In this document: piece by piece, positions 25,659-33,158 of the stretch | Layout of the letters: every line of letters begins with the position of its first letter | Position numbering within the stretch: position 1 is the first letter of the stretch | NCBI RefSeq assembly: GCF_001612635.1 | Contig: NZ_BDAV01000019.1 | Location: 1 to 53,589 of the forward strand | Direction: 5' to 3' | Length of the DNA: 53,589 bases | From: Nocardia africana NBRC 100379 | Lineage (GTDB): Bacteria; Actinomycetota; Actinomycetes; Mycobacteriales; Mycobacteriaceae | Translations under genes and position numbers: made by a program | The notes under the pieces: model-generated | Databases searched by the model: none | What the model saw: the letters and a program-made list of their open reading frames with translations, nothing else | Told to the model about the DNA's origin: nothing

Positions 25659-26138
25659 CTAGCCGGAGGTGCCCACCGAACGGCGGCGCTCGAAACGGCG
25701 CACCACCCACAGCACCGGCAGCGCCACCACCCACACCACCACGATCACCGACAGCGCCGGAATGATCGCGACCCGGGCGTCGCGCCCGGCGACCCGGACC
25801 AATTCCGGATCGCTGCGGCTGTATTCGACATTGATCCGCTCGCCGGCGGTGAGTCTGGTGGGATACAGCACCCCGACCTTCGGATTGTGCGTCACACCGT
25901 CGGGCGTCACATAGGTGACCGCGGACCGCAGCCGGCCCGCCGACAACACTTCCGCGCTGGTCACGCCCTTGTCGGAGCTGATCAACATATCGTCGCGCCA
26001 GGCCGCCAGCACCAGCAGGACGGCCAGCACGCTCACCGCGGTGGCGATCACCGCGAGGGTGATCCGGGTCCGGCGCAGCCGAGGCGAACCGGCCTCGGCT
26101 CGGTGCTCGCGCGCAGCAGACTCGGTGGTTTCCGACAC
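25659..26138 (-). CDS. DUF3592-type membrane protein (Rv0556-like)
   Basis: Protein of 159 aa with a polar N-terminus, a membrane helix near residues 25-46 (TLAVIATAVSVLAVLLVLAA), an extracytoplasmic beta-rich domain with VTYVTPDGVTHNPKVGVLYPTRLTAGERINVEY, and a second helix near 122-147. The domain order fits DUF3592. An equivalent gene adjoins mgtA in M. tuberculosis. Function unknown. Confidence 0.82.
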   Translation of the reverse strand: MSETTESAAREHRAEAGSPRLRRTRITLAVIATAVSVLAVLLVLAAWRDDMLISSDKGVTSAEVLSAGRLRSAVTYVTPDGVTHNPKVGVLYPTRLTAGERINVEYSRSDPELVRVAGRDARVAIIPALSVIVVVWVVALPVLWVVRRFERRRSVGTSG

Positions 26139-26178
26139 CGCAACAGGCTATTGCATCGTTCCGATAGCGTGTGCGCTC

Positions 26179-26685
26179 ATGTCCCGAAACTTCCGCTTCA
26201 CCGTGTCATACACCGTCCCGGTCGAGGAATTGCACCGGGCGCTCACCAGCGACGAATTCTGGCAGGCCCGCTTCGAGGGCGCCGAGACCGCGACCATCGA
26301 ACTGGCCCACCCGAACGGGCCCGGCACCATCCATCTGCGCATGACCGAGACGGCGCGCCAGGACAAGATCCCGGCCATCGTCCGCAAGGTGCTCAAGGCC
26401 GAACTGGTGCTCGAACGCACCGACGACTGGGGGCCGCTGGAGGGGAATTCGGCCGCGGGCACCTTCTCGGCGACCTCCTCGGGCATCTCCTCCGAGATGA
26501 CGGGCACCTACCTGCTGCGGGCCGCGGGCACCGGCTCCGAACTCGAGGTCAGCGGCAGTGTGAAGGTGAAGGTTCCGCTGGTCGGCGGGGCCATCGAGCC
26601 GCTCGCCGAACAGTTGCAGCACCGGGTGGTGAACAGCGAGCGCAAGTTCGTCGAGAAGTACTTCGCCGCCGAATCCGGGGCATAG
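26179..26685 (+). CDS. DUF2505 (START-like fold) protein
   Basis: Protein of 168 aa of the SRPBCC/START-like DUF2505 type: MSRNFRFTVSYTVPVEELHRALTSDEFWQARFEG is the typical opening, with two conserved tryptophans and an amphipathic C-terminal helix. It might bind a hydrophobic ligand, as the fold does generally. It is divergent from the DUF3592 gene across 40 bp and converges on the VOC gene. Confidence 0.82.
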   Translation: MSRNFRFTVSYTVPVEELHRALTSDEFWQARFEGAETATIELAHPNGPGTIHLRMTETARQDKIPAIVRKVLKAELVLERTDDWGPLEGNSAAGTFSATSSGISSEMTGTYLLRAAGTGSELEVSGSVKVKVPLVGGAIEPLAEQLQHRVVNSERKFVEKYFAAESGA

Positions 26686-26696
26686 CGGACAGCGGT

Positions 26697-26723
26697 GGGT
26701 GCGAGCGGCGCAGGCTCGCACCC
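26697..26723. terminator. Bidirectional hairpin terminator
   Basis: GGGTGCGAGC (26697-26706) and GCTCGCACCC (26714-26723) are perfectly complementary with a 7-base loop, between the convergent DUF2505 and VOC genes. Confidence 0.78.
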
Positions 26724-26737
26724 GTCGCACGCCGGAG

Positions 26738-27187
26738 CTACTGCGCCCCCGGACCGAATGCGCCACCGTCGAATTCACGCTGTTCGACCAGGACGAGCCA
26801 ATTGCCGGAGTTGTCGCGCATCACCGCTTCCACGCCGTACGGGCGCTCCGCGGGCGGCTGCACGAATTCGACCCCCTTGGCGGCGAGCTCCTCGTAGGCC
26901 TTCTGGCAGTCCTCGGTGCGCAGCCCCAGCGCGCCCATGGTGCCGTTGCCGAGGGAGCGGCGGATCGCCTCGGCCATCGTCTCGTCGAGCGGTGGCCCCG
27001 GCACCATCAGCGTCACCTCGAGTTCGGGGTGATCCGGCTGGGCCACGGTGACCCAGCGGAAACCGTTGTCGCCCATGGAGATATCGGCGGTTTCCACGAA
27101 ACCCAGTTTGTCGATGTACCACTGCTTGGCGGCGGACTGATCGGTCACATACACCGTGACCAGCGATACGTTGGTGATCGTCGTCAT
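26738..27187 (-). CDS. VOC family protein (PhnB/glyoxalase-like)
   Basis: Protein of 149 aa with two VOC halves: VSLVTVYVTDQSAAKQWY with FVETADISMGDNGFRWVTVAQPDHP, then ALGLRTEDCQKAYEELAAKG and VMRDNSGNWLVLVEQ with the C-terminal metal-ligand Glu. It lies nine bases downstream of the AraC regulator gene on the same strand. This AraC-VOC pairing is often seen in actinobacteria. Possible roles are detoxification of a small electrophile or antibiotic binding; neither is established. Confidence 0.85.
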   Translation of the reverse strand: MTTITNVSLVTVYVTDQSAAKQWYIDKLGFVETADISMGDNGFRWVTVAQPDHPELEVTLMVPGPPLDETMAEAIRRSLGNGTMGALGLRTEDCQKAYEELAAKGVEFVQPPAERPYGVEAVMRDNSGNWLVLVEQREFDGGAFGPGAQ

Positions 27188-27196
27188 GAGTTCAGG

Positions 27197-27739
27197 CTAT
27201 GAGCCTTCGGCGCCCGCCGGCTTCTCCGAAATTGCGCCACCGGGATCGGGCGCCGGCTCCGGCGGTTTGCGATCGGAGAGGCCGTGCATGAAGACGTAAC
27301 ACCCCGGAATGCGCGGGACTCCGTTCGCCGCGAATTTCGCCTGATAGGCCGAGGGCGTCATCCCCACCAGTTCGGTGAATTTGCGGCTGAACGACCCCAG
27401 GCTCGTATATCCGACCAGCATGCACGCCTCGGTCACCGTGATGTTGGTGGCGCGCAACAGATCCTGCGCGCGTTCGATGCGCCGCTCGGCCAGGTAGAGC
27501 GCGGGAGTTCGGCCGTAAGTGGCGGCGAAACAGCGCAGGAAATGATATTTCGAAACCCCCGCGGTCGCGGCCAGCTCGTCCACGTCGAGCGGGCGGGCGT
27601 ATTCGCGATCGACCAGATCCCGCGCCCGGCGCAGATGGGGAAGCAGGTCCTCCGGCACCGACGGCGTTCGATCGCGACGCGGACGTGCCCCGCCGCGACT
27701 GTCCCCGCTGCCTCCTGACTGGCCGTCGGCGCCGCGCAT
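27197..27739 (-). CDS. AraC family transcriptional regulator
   Basis: Protein of about 180 aa that is almost only an AraC DNA-binding domain: two HTHs spanning DELAATAGVSKYHFLRCFAATYG and LRATNITVTEACMLVGYTSLGSFSRKFTELVG. It lacks an obvious sensory domain, apart from short flanking tails. ATG 27739 follows the menJ stop by two bases, so it is transcribed with menJ. Longer frames upstream are antisense or out-of-frame readings of menJ. Confidence 0.85.
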   Translation of the reverse strand: MRGADGQSGGSGDSRGGARPRRDRTPSVPEDLLPHLRRARDLVDREYARPLDVDELAATAGVSKYHFLRCFAATYGRTPALYLAERRIERAQDLLRATNITVTEACMLVGYTSLGSFSRKFTELVGMTPSAYQAKFAANGVPRIPGCYVFMHGLSDRKPPEPAPDPGGAISEKPAGAEGS

Positions 27740-27741
27740 CG

Positions 27742-29025
27742 CTAGCTGAACGGGGCCGGATCGTCGAACCGCAGCGAGGCCCGGCCCGCCGCCCGCCAAG
27801 CCCTGGCGGTGAGGTCGGCATCCTCCTCGTCGACGAGGTTGCCCATCACCCGCACGGCCGTGCGCTGCAGCAGCGCCGAGCGCATCACCGGCGGTCCGCC
27901 GGTCGGCACCATCCGCGGATGGGTGGCCAGCGCCGCGATCCGGCGGGCCACCGAGAACGTGCGCCCGTAGCGGGCGCGCAGCAGATCCGGCCACACCGTG
28001 GTCAGATCCGGTTCGCCGAGCAGTCCGGACAGCAGATGTCCGCCCTCGAGCCCGTAATCGATGCCCTCGCCGTTGAGCGGGTTCACACATCCGGCGGCAT
28101 CGCCCACCAGCACCCAGTTGCGGCCCGCGATATTCGAGACCGCCCCGCCCATCGGCAGCAGCGCCGAGGCGACCGCCCGCGCCTCACCCTCGAACTGCCA
28201 TTCCTGCCGGCGCAACGAAACATAATGCTGGAGAAGCGGTTTCAAGGAGATGTGCGAAGGCCGGCGTTCGGTGGCCAGTGAGCCCACGCCGATGTTGACC
28301 TCACCGTTGCCCAGCGGGAACACCCAGCCGTAGCCGGGCACCAGAGCGCCCTCGGCATCGCGCAATTCCAGATGCGAGGTGATCCATTCGTCGTCGCTGC
28401 GCGCGGAGCGGATGTAGGCGCGGGCGGCCACGCCGTAGGCGAAGCGGCGATGCCAGATGCGGCCCAGCAACTTTCCGACCGGCGAACGCACCCCGTCGGC
28501 GACGATGAGGATGTCGCAGCGAATGTCGCGCGAGCCCGCTTCGGTCTGCACGGTGACACCGGTGACCCGATCGTCCGCACGCGCCACCGCGACCACCCGC
28601 ACCCCGTCCACCATGCGCGCACCCCACTTGACCGCGGTCTCGCGCAGTGTGTCGTCGAGTTCGGTTCGGGGAACAGCACTTCCGTAGGTGGGGAAGGATC
28701 CGCCCGGCCAGGGCAGCAGTGCCTCCCGGCCGAAGCCCGCCATCCGCAGGCCCCGGTTGACGGTATGGGCGCGCAGCCATTCCCCGAGCCCGAGCGCCTC
28801 CAGTTCCGCGGTGGCGCGCGGCGTCAATCCGTCGCCGCAGGTCTTGTCCCGGGGAAATACCGCGGCGTCGGTGAGCAACACCTCGCGCCCCGCCCGCGCC
28901 GCCCAAGCCGCCGCCGCGGAACCGGCCGGCCCCGCGCCCACCACCAGCACCTCGACGTGCTCGGGCAAGACTGTGCCGCTCTCACGTTCCGGTGCCGTCG
29001 ACCCGCCGTCCTGAGCTGAACCCAT
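27742..29025 (-). CDS. menJ: Menaquinone/geranylgeranyl reductase-type flavoprotein
   Basis: FAD-dependent reductase (427 aa) of the geranylgeranyl reductase family. The Rossmann motif VVGAGPAGSAAAAWA is near residue 29, the DG/GD motifs include DILIVADGVRSPVGKLLG and VLVGDAAGCVNPLNGEGIDYGLEGG, and RDKTCGDGLTPRA carries the family's CGDG segment. In M. tuberculosis the equivalent gene Rv0561c (menJ) saturates one isoprene unit of MK-9. Nocardia menaquinones carry more reduced units, so another reductase may exist elsewhere or this one may act twice. ATG 29025 is chosen since the upstream frame is intergenic repeat DNA. Confidence 0.9.
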   Translation of the reverse strand: MGSAQDGGSTAPERESGTVLPEHVEVLVVGAGPAGSAAAAWAARAGREVLLTDAAVFPRDKTCGDGLTPRATAELEALGLGEWLRAHTVNRGLRMAGFGREALLPWPGGSFPTYGSAVPRTELDDTLRETAVKWGARMVDGVRVVAVARADDRVTGVTVQTEAGSRDIRCDILIVADGVRSPVGKLLGRIWHRRFAYGVAARAYIRSARSDDEWITSHLELRDAEGALVPGYGWVFPLGNGEVNIGVGSLATERRPSHISLKPLLQHYVSLRRQEWQFEGEARAVASALLPMGGAVSNIAGRNWVLVGDAAGCVNPLNGEGIDYGLEGGHLLSGLLGEPDLTTVWPDLLRARYGRTFSVARRIAALATHPRMVPTGGPPVMRSALLQRTAVRVMGNLVDEEDADLTARAWRAAGRASLRFDDPAPFS

Positions 29026-29420
29026 AAGCCCAATAGTGGCAGAGGTGCAGCTCCCGCTTCGCTCGGGCGGGTTGTGTTCCGAGCGGTTCGGTAGGTGACC
29101 GCGAGCCACCACCCGGATGAGCGCTGAAGAGATTCGGGCGAACCAGGTAGCCGGTGCCCACTTCTGGGTATGCACTCCCGGGATGGTGCTCCGACATGGT
29201 TTCGGCCCGCCTCGATTTTGGAGCGACGGAGCGAGGGAGCGCAGCGACTGAGCGGAGGAGTGAAAAATCGAGGCCCAGGGGGCCGAAACCCCGCCGGAGC
29301 GAAGCGGAGGCCAAAGGCAGAGCGAAGCGGAGGCCAATCACACAGAGGTGTTCATGGGAGCTGGCGGGGCAACACGCTAGGTTCTTCGGTGTGGGGACGG
29401 ACGCGGCATTGGGAGAAGAC
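29026..29420. other. Divergent menJ/grcC1 intergenic region holding a dispersed repeat
   Basis: The 395 bp between the divergent menJ and prenyl synthase genes hold no supportable gene. Most of it is occupied by the inverted and direct repeats described separately. The RBS GGGAGAAG for the prenyl synthase lies at 29410-29417. Confidence 0.7.
29198..29337. repeat. Dispersed intergenic repeat, long copy
   Basis: Outer arms GGTTTCGGCC (29198-29207) and GGCCGAAACC (29281-29290) and inner arms GCCTCGATTTT (29209-29219) and AAAATCGAGGC (29264-29274) make a long nested stem. It is followed by two direct copies of AGCGAAGCGGAGGCCAA (29298-29314 and 29321-29337). The arms and tail recur at 32351-32399 without the inner stem. 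Confidence 0.75.
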
Positions 29421-30443
29421 ATGAGTGCATCGGCTGTGAGCGATGAAAGCACCGTGGTTGCCGGGGTCGATCTCGGCGATCCCGAGCTCGCGGCGACCGT
29501 GCGCAACGGGCTCGACGAGGTGGAGAAGCTGCTGGTCAGCGAGCTCTCCGACGGGGAGGACTTCCTGCTGGAAGCCGCGCTGCACCTGGCGCGCGCCGGC
29601 GGTAAACGGTTCCGGCCGCTGTTCACCATCCTCACCGGACAGCTCGGCCCGCGCCCGACCGACCCCGACCTGATCACCGCCGGCACCGTCGTGGAACTGG
29701 TGCATCTGGCCACGCTCTATCACGACGACGTGATGGACGAGGCGTCCATGCGCCGCGGCGCCCCCAGCGTGAACTCCCGATGGGGCAACAGCATCGCCAT
29801 CCTCTCCGGCGACTACCTGTTCGCGCACGCGTCCCGCCTGGTGTCCACCCTCGGCCCGGACGCGGTGCGCATCATCGCCGAGACCTTCGCCGAACTGGTC
29901 ACCGGCCAGATGCGGGAAACCTTGGGCGCCAAGAAATCTCAGGATCCGGTCGAACACTATCTGCGGGTGGTGTGGGAGAAGACCGGATCGCTGATCGCCG
30001 CGTCGGGGCGCTTCGGCGGCACCTTCTCCGGTGCGAGCCTCGACGATGTCGAACGGCTGGCCCGCCTGGGCGACGCGGTCGGCACCGCCTTCCAGATCTC
30101 CGACGACATCATCGACATCTCCTCGGTCTCCGAGCAGTCCGGTAAGACGCCCGGCACCGACCTGCGCGAGGGCGTGCACACCCTGCCGGTGCTGTACGCG
30201 CTGCGCGACGAGGGCACCGAGGGCGACCGGCTGCGCACGCTGCTGGCCCGGCCGCTGGAATCCGACGACGAGGTCGCCGAGGCGCTGGATCTGCTCTCAC
30301 GCTCGCGCGGCATGGTCCTGGCCAAGCAGAAGCTGCAGGGTTACGCCGATATCGCCCACGCCGAACTCTCGGCCCTGCCGCAGGGCCCGGCCAACGACGC
30401 GCTGGAACGCCTGGTCCGATACACCATCGAGCGGGTCGGCTGA
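29421..30443 (+). CDS. grcC1: Long-chain polyprenyl diphosphate synthase
   Basis: Trans-prenyltransferase of 340 aa that builds the isoprenoid tail, probably of menaquinone. The first Asp-rich motif DDVMD is at 102-106 and the second DDIID at 228-232; GGKRFRP is the IPP-binding block. Residues 97 and 98, five and four before the first motif, are small (Ala and Thr), which in this family allows long products. It adjoins menJ as in Rv0561c-Rv0562. Product length cannot be read from sequence. ATG 29421 has GGGAGAAG in front. Confidence 0.92.
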   Translation: MSASAVSDESTVVAGVDLGDPELAATVRNGLDEVEKLLVSELSDGEDFLLEAALHLARAGGKRFRPLFTILTGQLGPRPTDPDLITAGTVVELVHLATLYHDDVMDEASMRRGAPSVNSRWGNSIAILSGDYLFAHASRLVSTLGPDAVRIIAETFAELVTGQMRETLGAKKSQDPVEHYLRVVWEKTGSLIAASGRFGGTFSGASLDDVERLARLGDAVGTAFQISDDIIDISSVSEQSGKTPGTDLREGVHTLPVLYALRDEGTEGDRLRTLLARPLESDDEVAEALDLLSRSRGMVLAKQKLQGYADIAHAELSALPQGPANDALERLVRYTIERVG

Positions 30444-30457
30444 GCCCACCCCGCGGC

Positions 30458-30486
30458 ACCGGCGGCGCGCGGGAACAGCCGGTTTT
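30458..30486 (+). terminator. Hairpin with T-tract after the prenyl synthase
   Basis: ACCGGC (30458-30463) pairs with GCCGGT (30478-30483) and is followed by TTT, 15 bp after the stop codon. The stem is short. Confidence 0.45.
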
Positions 30487-30554
30487 CCCTGGTGTGATCG
30501 ATATCGCAGCGCGGAGTGCCGGAACCCGAGTTCGCCGCCGATCGTTGATCCGAC

Positions 30555-31439
30555 ATGCATGGTTACGCGAACGGTTTGAAGACCTTCGGGCTCATGGTGG
30601 GCCTGTCGGCACTGATCGTGTTCGCAGGTGCGATGTTCCGCAACCCCACGATTCTGATCATCGCCATCCTGCTGGCCGTGGGCATGAACGCCTACGCCTA
30701 CTTCAGCAGCGACAAGCTGGCCCTGCGGGCCATGCACGCGCAGCCGGTATCCGAACTCGAAGCGCCCGTGATGTACAAGATCGTGCGCGAGCTGGCCACC
30801 ACCGCGCGCCAGCCCATGCCGCGGCTGTACATCAGCCCGACGAACGCCCCCAACGCGTTCGCCACCGGTCGCAATCCGCGCCACGCGGCGGTGTGTTGTA
30901 CCAGCGGCATCCTGCAGATCCTCGACGAACGGGAACTGCGCGCGGTGCTCGGCCACGAACTGTCGCACGTCTACAACCGCGACATCCTGATCTCCTCGGT
31001 GGCCGGCGCCCTGGCCGCGGTCATCTCCGGCCTGGCCAACCTGGCCTTCTTCGCGGGCATGTTCGGCGGCAGCCGCGACGGTGAAGGCCCGAACATCCTC
31101 GGCGTGCTGCTGGTCTCGCTGCTCGGCCCGATCGCCGCCACCCTGATCAAGCTCGCCGTCTCCCGCTCCCGCGAATACCAGGCCGATCAGGACGGCGCCG
31201 AACTCACCGGCGACCCGCTGGCCCTGGCCTCGGCGTTGCGCAAACTCGAACGCGGCACCCAGGCCGCGCCGCTGCCGCCCGAGCCGCAGCTGACCGCGCA
31301 GTCACACTTGATGATCGCCAATCCCTTCCGGGCCGGCGACAAGATGGCGCGCTGGTTCTCCACCCACCCGCCCATGGGCGAGCGCATCCAGCGCCTCGAG
31401 CACATGGCCGGCGGGCCCGCAGGTACTAGCGGTAGTTGA
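30555..31439 (+). CDS. htpX: HtpX-like membrane zinc metalloprotease
   Basis: M48 membrane protease (294 aa) for quality control of membrane proteins. Two N-terminal membrane helices (about 10-28 and 32-50), the zinc motif HELSH at 134-138, two more helices (about 145-170 and 180-202) and the third zinc ligand E207 in SREYQADQDG. C-terminal STHPPMGERIQRL is typical. It follows the prenyl synthase as in Rv0562-Rv0563. Its last 14 bases overlap the convergent yajQ gene. Confidence 0.94.
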   Translation: MHGYANGLKTFGLMVGLSALIVFAGAMFRNPTILIIAILLAVGMNAYAYFSSDKLALRAMHAQPVSELEAPVMYKIVRELATTARQPMPRLYISPTNAPNAFATGRNPRHAAVCCTSGILQILDERELRAVLGHELSHVYNRDILISSVAGALAAVISGLANLAFFAGMFGGSRDGEGPNILGVLLVSLLGPIAATLIKLAVSRSREYQADQDGAELTGDPLALASALRKLERGTQAAPLPPEPQLTAQSHLMIANPFRAGDKMARWFSTHPPMGERIQRLEHMAGGPAGTSGS

Positions 31440-31917
31440 CGAACTGCAGGGCCACGTCGAGATCCGCACCCTTCAGCAGGGCGATGACGGCCTGCAGATC
31501 GTCGCGCTTCTTCCCGCTGACCCGCAGTTCGTCGCCCTGGATCTGCGCCTTCACGCCCTTGGGACCCTCGTCGCGGATCTTCTTGGCGATCTTCTTCGCG
31601 TTCTCCGGGGAGATGCCCTGAACCAGGGTGCCGGTGATCTTGTAGGTCTTGCCGGAGGCCGCCGGTTCGCCCGCGTCGAAGGCCTTCAGCGAGATGTCGC
31701 GGCGAATCAGCTTCTCCTTGAACACCTCCAGCGCCGCCTTCACCCGTTCCTCGGATTCGGCCGACAGCACGATCTTCTCTTCACCCGACCACTCGATGCT
31801 CGCACCCGTGCCGCGGAAGTCGTAGCGGGTGTTGAGCTCCTTGGCCGCCTGGTTGAGGGCGTTGTCGACCTCCTGCCGGTCGACCTTGCTGACGACATCG
31901 AATGACGAATCGGCCAC
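31426..31917 (-). CDS. yajQ: YajQ-family nucleotide-binding protein
   Basis: Small soluble protein of 163 aa with the two RNP-like domains of YajQ: MADSSFDVVSKVDRQEVDNALNQA at the N-terminus, TRYDFRGT, and the C-terminal IRDEGPKGVKAQIQGDELRVSGKKRDDLQ. Homologues bind cyclic di-GMP or nucleotides, with no catalytic role known. It corresponds to Rv0566c. The stop codon lies within the last codons of htpX on the other strand. Confidence 0.94.
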   Translation of the reverse strand: MADSSFDVVSKVDRQEVDNALNQAAKELNTRYDFRGTGASIEWSGEEKIVLSAESEERVKAALEVFKEKLIRRDISLKAFDAGEPAASGKTYKITGTLVQGISPENAKKIAKKIRDEGPKGVKAQIQGDELRVSGKKRDDLQAVIALLKGADLDVALQFVNYR

Positions 31918-32080
31918 GCTGCGCTCCTGTCTGACGGCTCACATTTCACCCGGAACTCCGGTAGGGAACTTTCTACCCCGGCCGCCCCGCGGCGGTCACG
32001 GCACCCCCGCTGGCCAGCCGGTTTGCATCGGGGCGCCCTGGTCGTTGTATTCTGCTCTGCGCGCTGGCAACAGTGCGAAA

Positions 32081-32161
32081 GGCGGATTGCCCGAGTGGCC
32101 AAAGGGAGCTGACTGTAAATCAGCCGCGCAAGCTTCGGAGGTTCGAATCCTTCATCCGCCA
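32081..32161 (+). tRNA. tRNA-Tyr (GTA)
   Basis: Class II cloverleaf of 81 nt with acceptor arms GGCGGAT/ATCCGCC, anticodon GTA at 32115-32117, an extra variable arm and T-loop GGTTCGAATCC. The CCA end is not encoded. Confidence 0.95.
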
Positions 32162-32168
32162 CCCTCTC

Positions 32169-32204
32169 AGGGCCCTCTCTAATCGGGGAGGGCCCTCTTC
32201 TTGT
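32169..32204 (+). terminator. Intrinsic terminator after tRNA-Tyr
   Basis: AGGGCCCTC (32169-32177) and GAGGGCCCT (32188-32196) form a perfect 9-bp stem, followed by a T-rich tail (CTTCTTGTT). Confidence 0.85.
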
Positions 32205-32505
32205 TCGAGGGTGATTTGTGGGGGCCCGGCCCCCACACCCCCGCGCCGGAGGGGCTTCGCCCCCCGGACCCCCCTTCCAGCCGGTGGCGTTTTCGGCGTC
32301 GGTTATCCAGCCCCATTCGGGCAAACTCGACGAGATGGTTCACCCTGGTGGGTTTCGGCCCAGGGGGCCGAAACCTCGCCGGAGCGGAGCGGAGGCCAAC
32401 GGCCCTGACCAGCTGGTTTGGTAACTTCGCGGAGGAGTGTGTAACCTCGTTCAAGGCTTCAGCGCCCCGGGTTCGAGGATTCGAGTTCGGAGCGAATGTC
32501 GCCAT
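32205..32505. other. Intergenic spacer between tRNA-Tyr and tRNA-Thr with repeats
   Basis: No gene is supported. The first part is a C/G-run segment with nested hairpins (GGGGGCCCGGCCCCC around 32220-32234, and GGGGCTTCGCCCC near 32250). It contains the short copy of the dispersed repeat (32351-32399). The final 100 bp before the tRNA-Thr presumably hold its promoter, which I cannot place. Confidence 0.6.
32351..32399. repeat. Dispersed intergenic repeat, short copy
   Basis: GGTTTCGGCC (32351-32360), a CAGGG loop and GGCCGAAACC (32366-32375) form a perfect 10-bp hairpin. The tail CGCCGGAGCGGAGCGGAGG (from 32377) and CCAA match the element at 29198-29337 with few changes. Confidence 0.75.
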
Positions 32506-32578
32506 GCCCCCTTAGCTCAGTCGGCAGAGCGTTTCCATGGTAAGGAAAAGGTCAACGGTTCGATTCCGTTAGGGGGCT
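32506..32578 (+). tRNA. tRNA-Thr (GGT)
   Basis: 73-nt cloverleaf with acceptor arms GCCCCCT/AGGGGGC, anticodon GGT at 32539-32541 in a TTTCC/GGAAA stem, and T-loop GGTTCGATTCC. The CCA end is not encoded. Confidence 0.95.
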
Positions 32579-32655
32579 CGCCGGATTGCCGGTGGTGACC
32601 GACTCGGCACTCCACACAGAGCCGAACGTGGTTCCGCCCGCATTGCCGCGCATAT

Positions 32656-32728
32656 GGCGGTGTAGCTCAGGCGGTAGAGCAAACGACTCATAATCGTTGT
32701 GTCGCCGGTTCGAGTCCGGCCATCGCTA
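32656..32728 (+). tRNA. tRNA-Met (CAT), elongator type
   Basis: 73-nt cloverleaf with anticodon CAT at 32689-32691, D-arm GCTCAG and T-loop GGTTCGAGTCC. Acceptor arms GGCGGTG/CATCGCT end in a G1-U72 wobble. The lack of three G-C pairs below the anticodon argues for an elongator rather than an initiator. Confidence 0.93.
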
Positions 32729-32774
32729 CCCATACTGATTGACCCTCTAGGTTGACCGGAAAGAAGGCATAATC

Positions 32775-32945
32775 GTGGCCGCGAAGTCCACCGATGTCCG
32801 GCCAAAGATCACCTTGGCCTGCGAGCAGTGCAAGCATCGCAACTACATCACCAAGAAGAACCGGCGCAACGACCCGGATCGTCTGGAGCTGAAGAAGTTC
32901 TGCCCGAACTGCGGCACCCACCGGGCGCACCGCGAATCTCGCTAG
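32775..32945 (+). CDS. rpmG: 50S ribosomal protein L33, zinc-ribbon form
   Basis: Protein of 56 aa, basic, with two CxxC knuckles (CEQC at 16-19 and CPNC at 43-46), so the zinc-binding type of L33. GTG 32775 starts it, behind AGAAGG. It lies 46 bp downstream of tRNA-Met, the order thrT-metT-rpmG known in mycobacteria. Confidence 0.93.
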
Positions 32946-33158
32946 ATCTCATCGCGTGCACGCTGCCGCGCGCGAAGTCGGCGTCCGGATTCAGGGAGGT
33001 CTGTCGATGACCTTCCCGGATATTCATGGACCGCGCCGACCCATGCAGCACTCCATGCCGGAGCAGGTTTCCCGACCCGCTCCGGCATTTGCTGTACTTG
33101 CGGTAGTTTCACGCTCCGCAGACTCCCGGTAGCGGAGTCAGATAGGGACCTACTCTCC
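32946..33158. other. rpmG to hadAB spacer
   Basis: No gene. Besides the rpmG terminator it contains a 6-bp hairpin (GACTCC 33121-33126 with GGAGTC 33134-33139) shortly before the hadAB start, which could influence hadAB leader folding. The hadAB promoter probably lies here, but I cannot define it. Confidence 0.5.
33055..33090 (+). terminator. Intrinsic terminator after rpmG
   Basis: ATGCCGGAGC (33055-33064) pairs perfectly with GCTCCGGCAT (33079-33088), followed by TT and a pyrimidine-poor tail. Confidence 0.75.

Noticed and set aside
29026..29420. N-terminal extensions of menJ and of the prenyl synthase into the repeat region
   Set aside because: Frames stay open, but the codons are repeat DNA, and good start signals exist at 29025 and 29421.
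5762..31917. A gene for cyclisation of the nocardial menaquinone tail
   Set aside because: Nocardia make omega-cyclic menaquinones, so I looked for a terpene cyclase-like gene near menJ and the prenyl synthase. None of the neighbours has a cyclase motif.
32169..32400. CRISPR-like or satellite array in the tRNA spacer
   Set aside because: There are several hairpins but no regularly spaced direct repeats or cas genes anywhere in the window.
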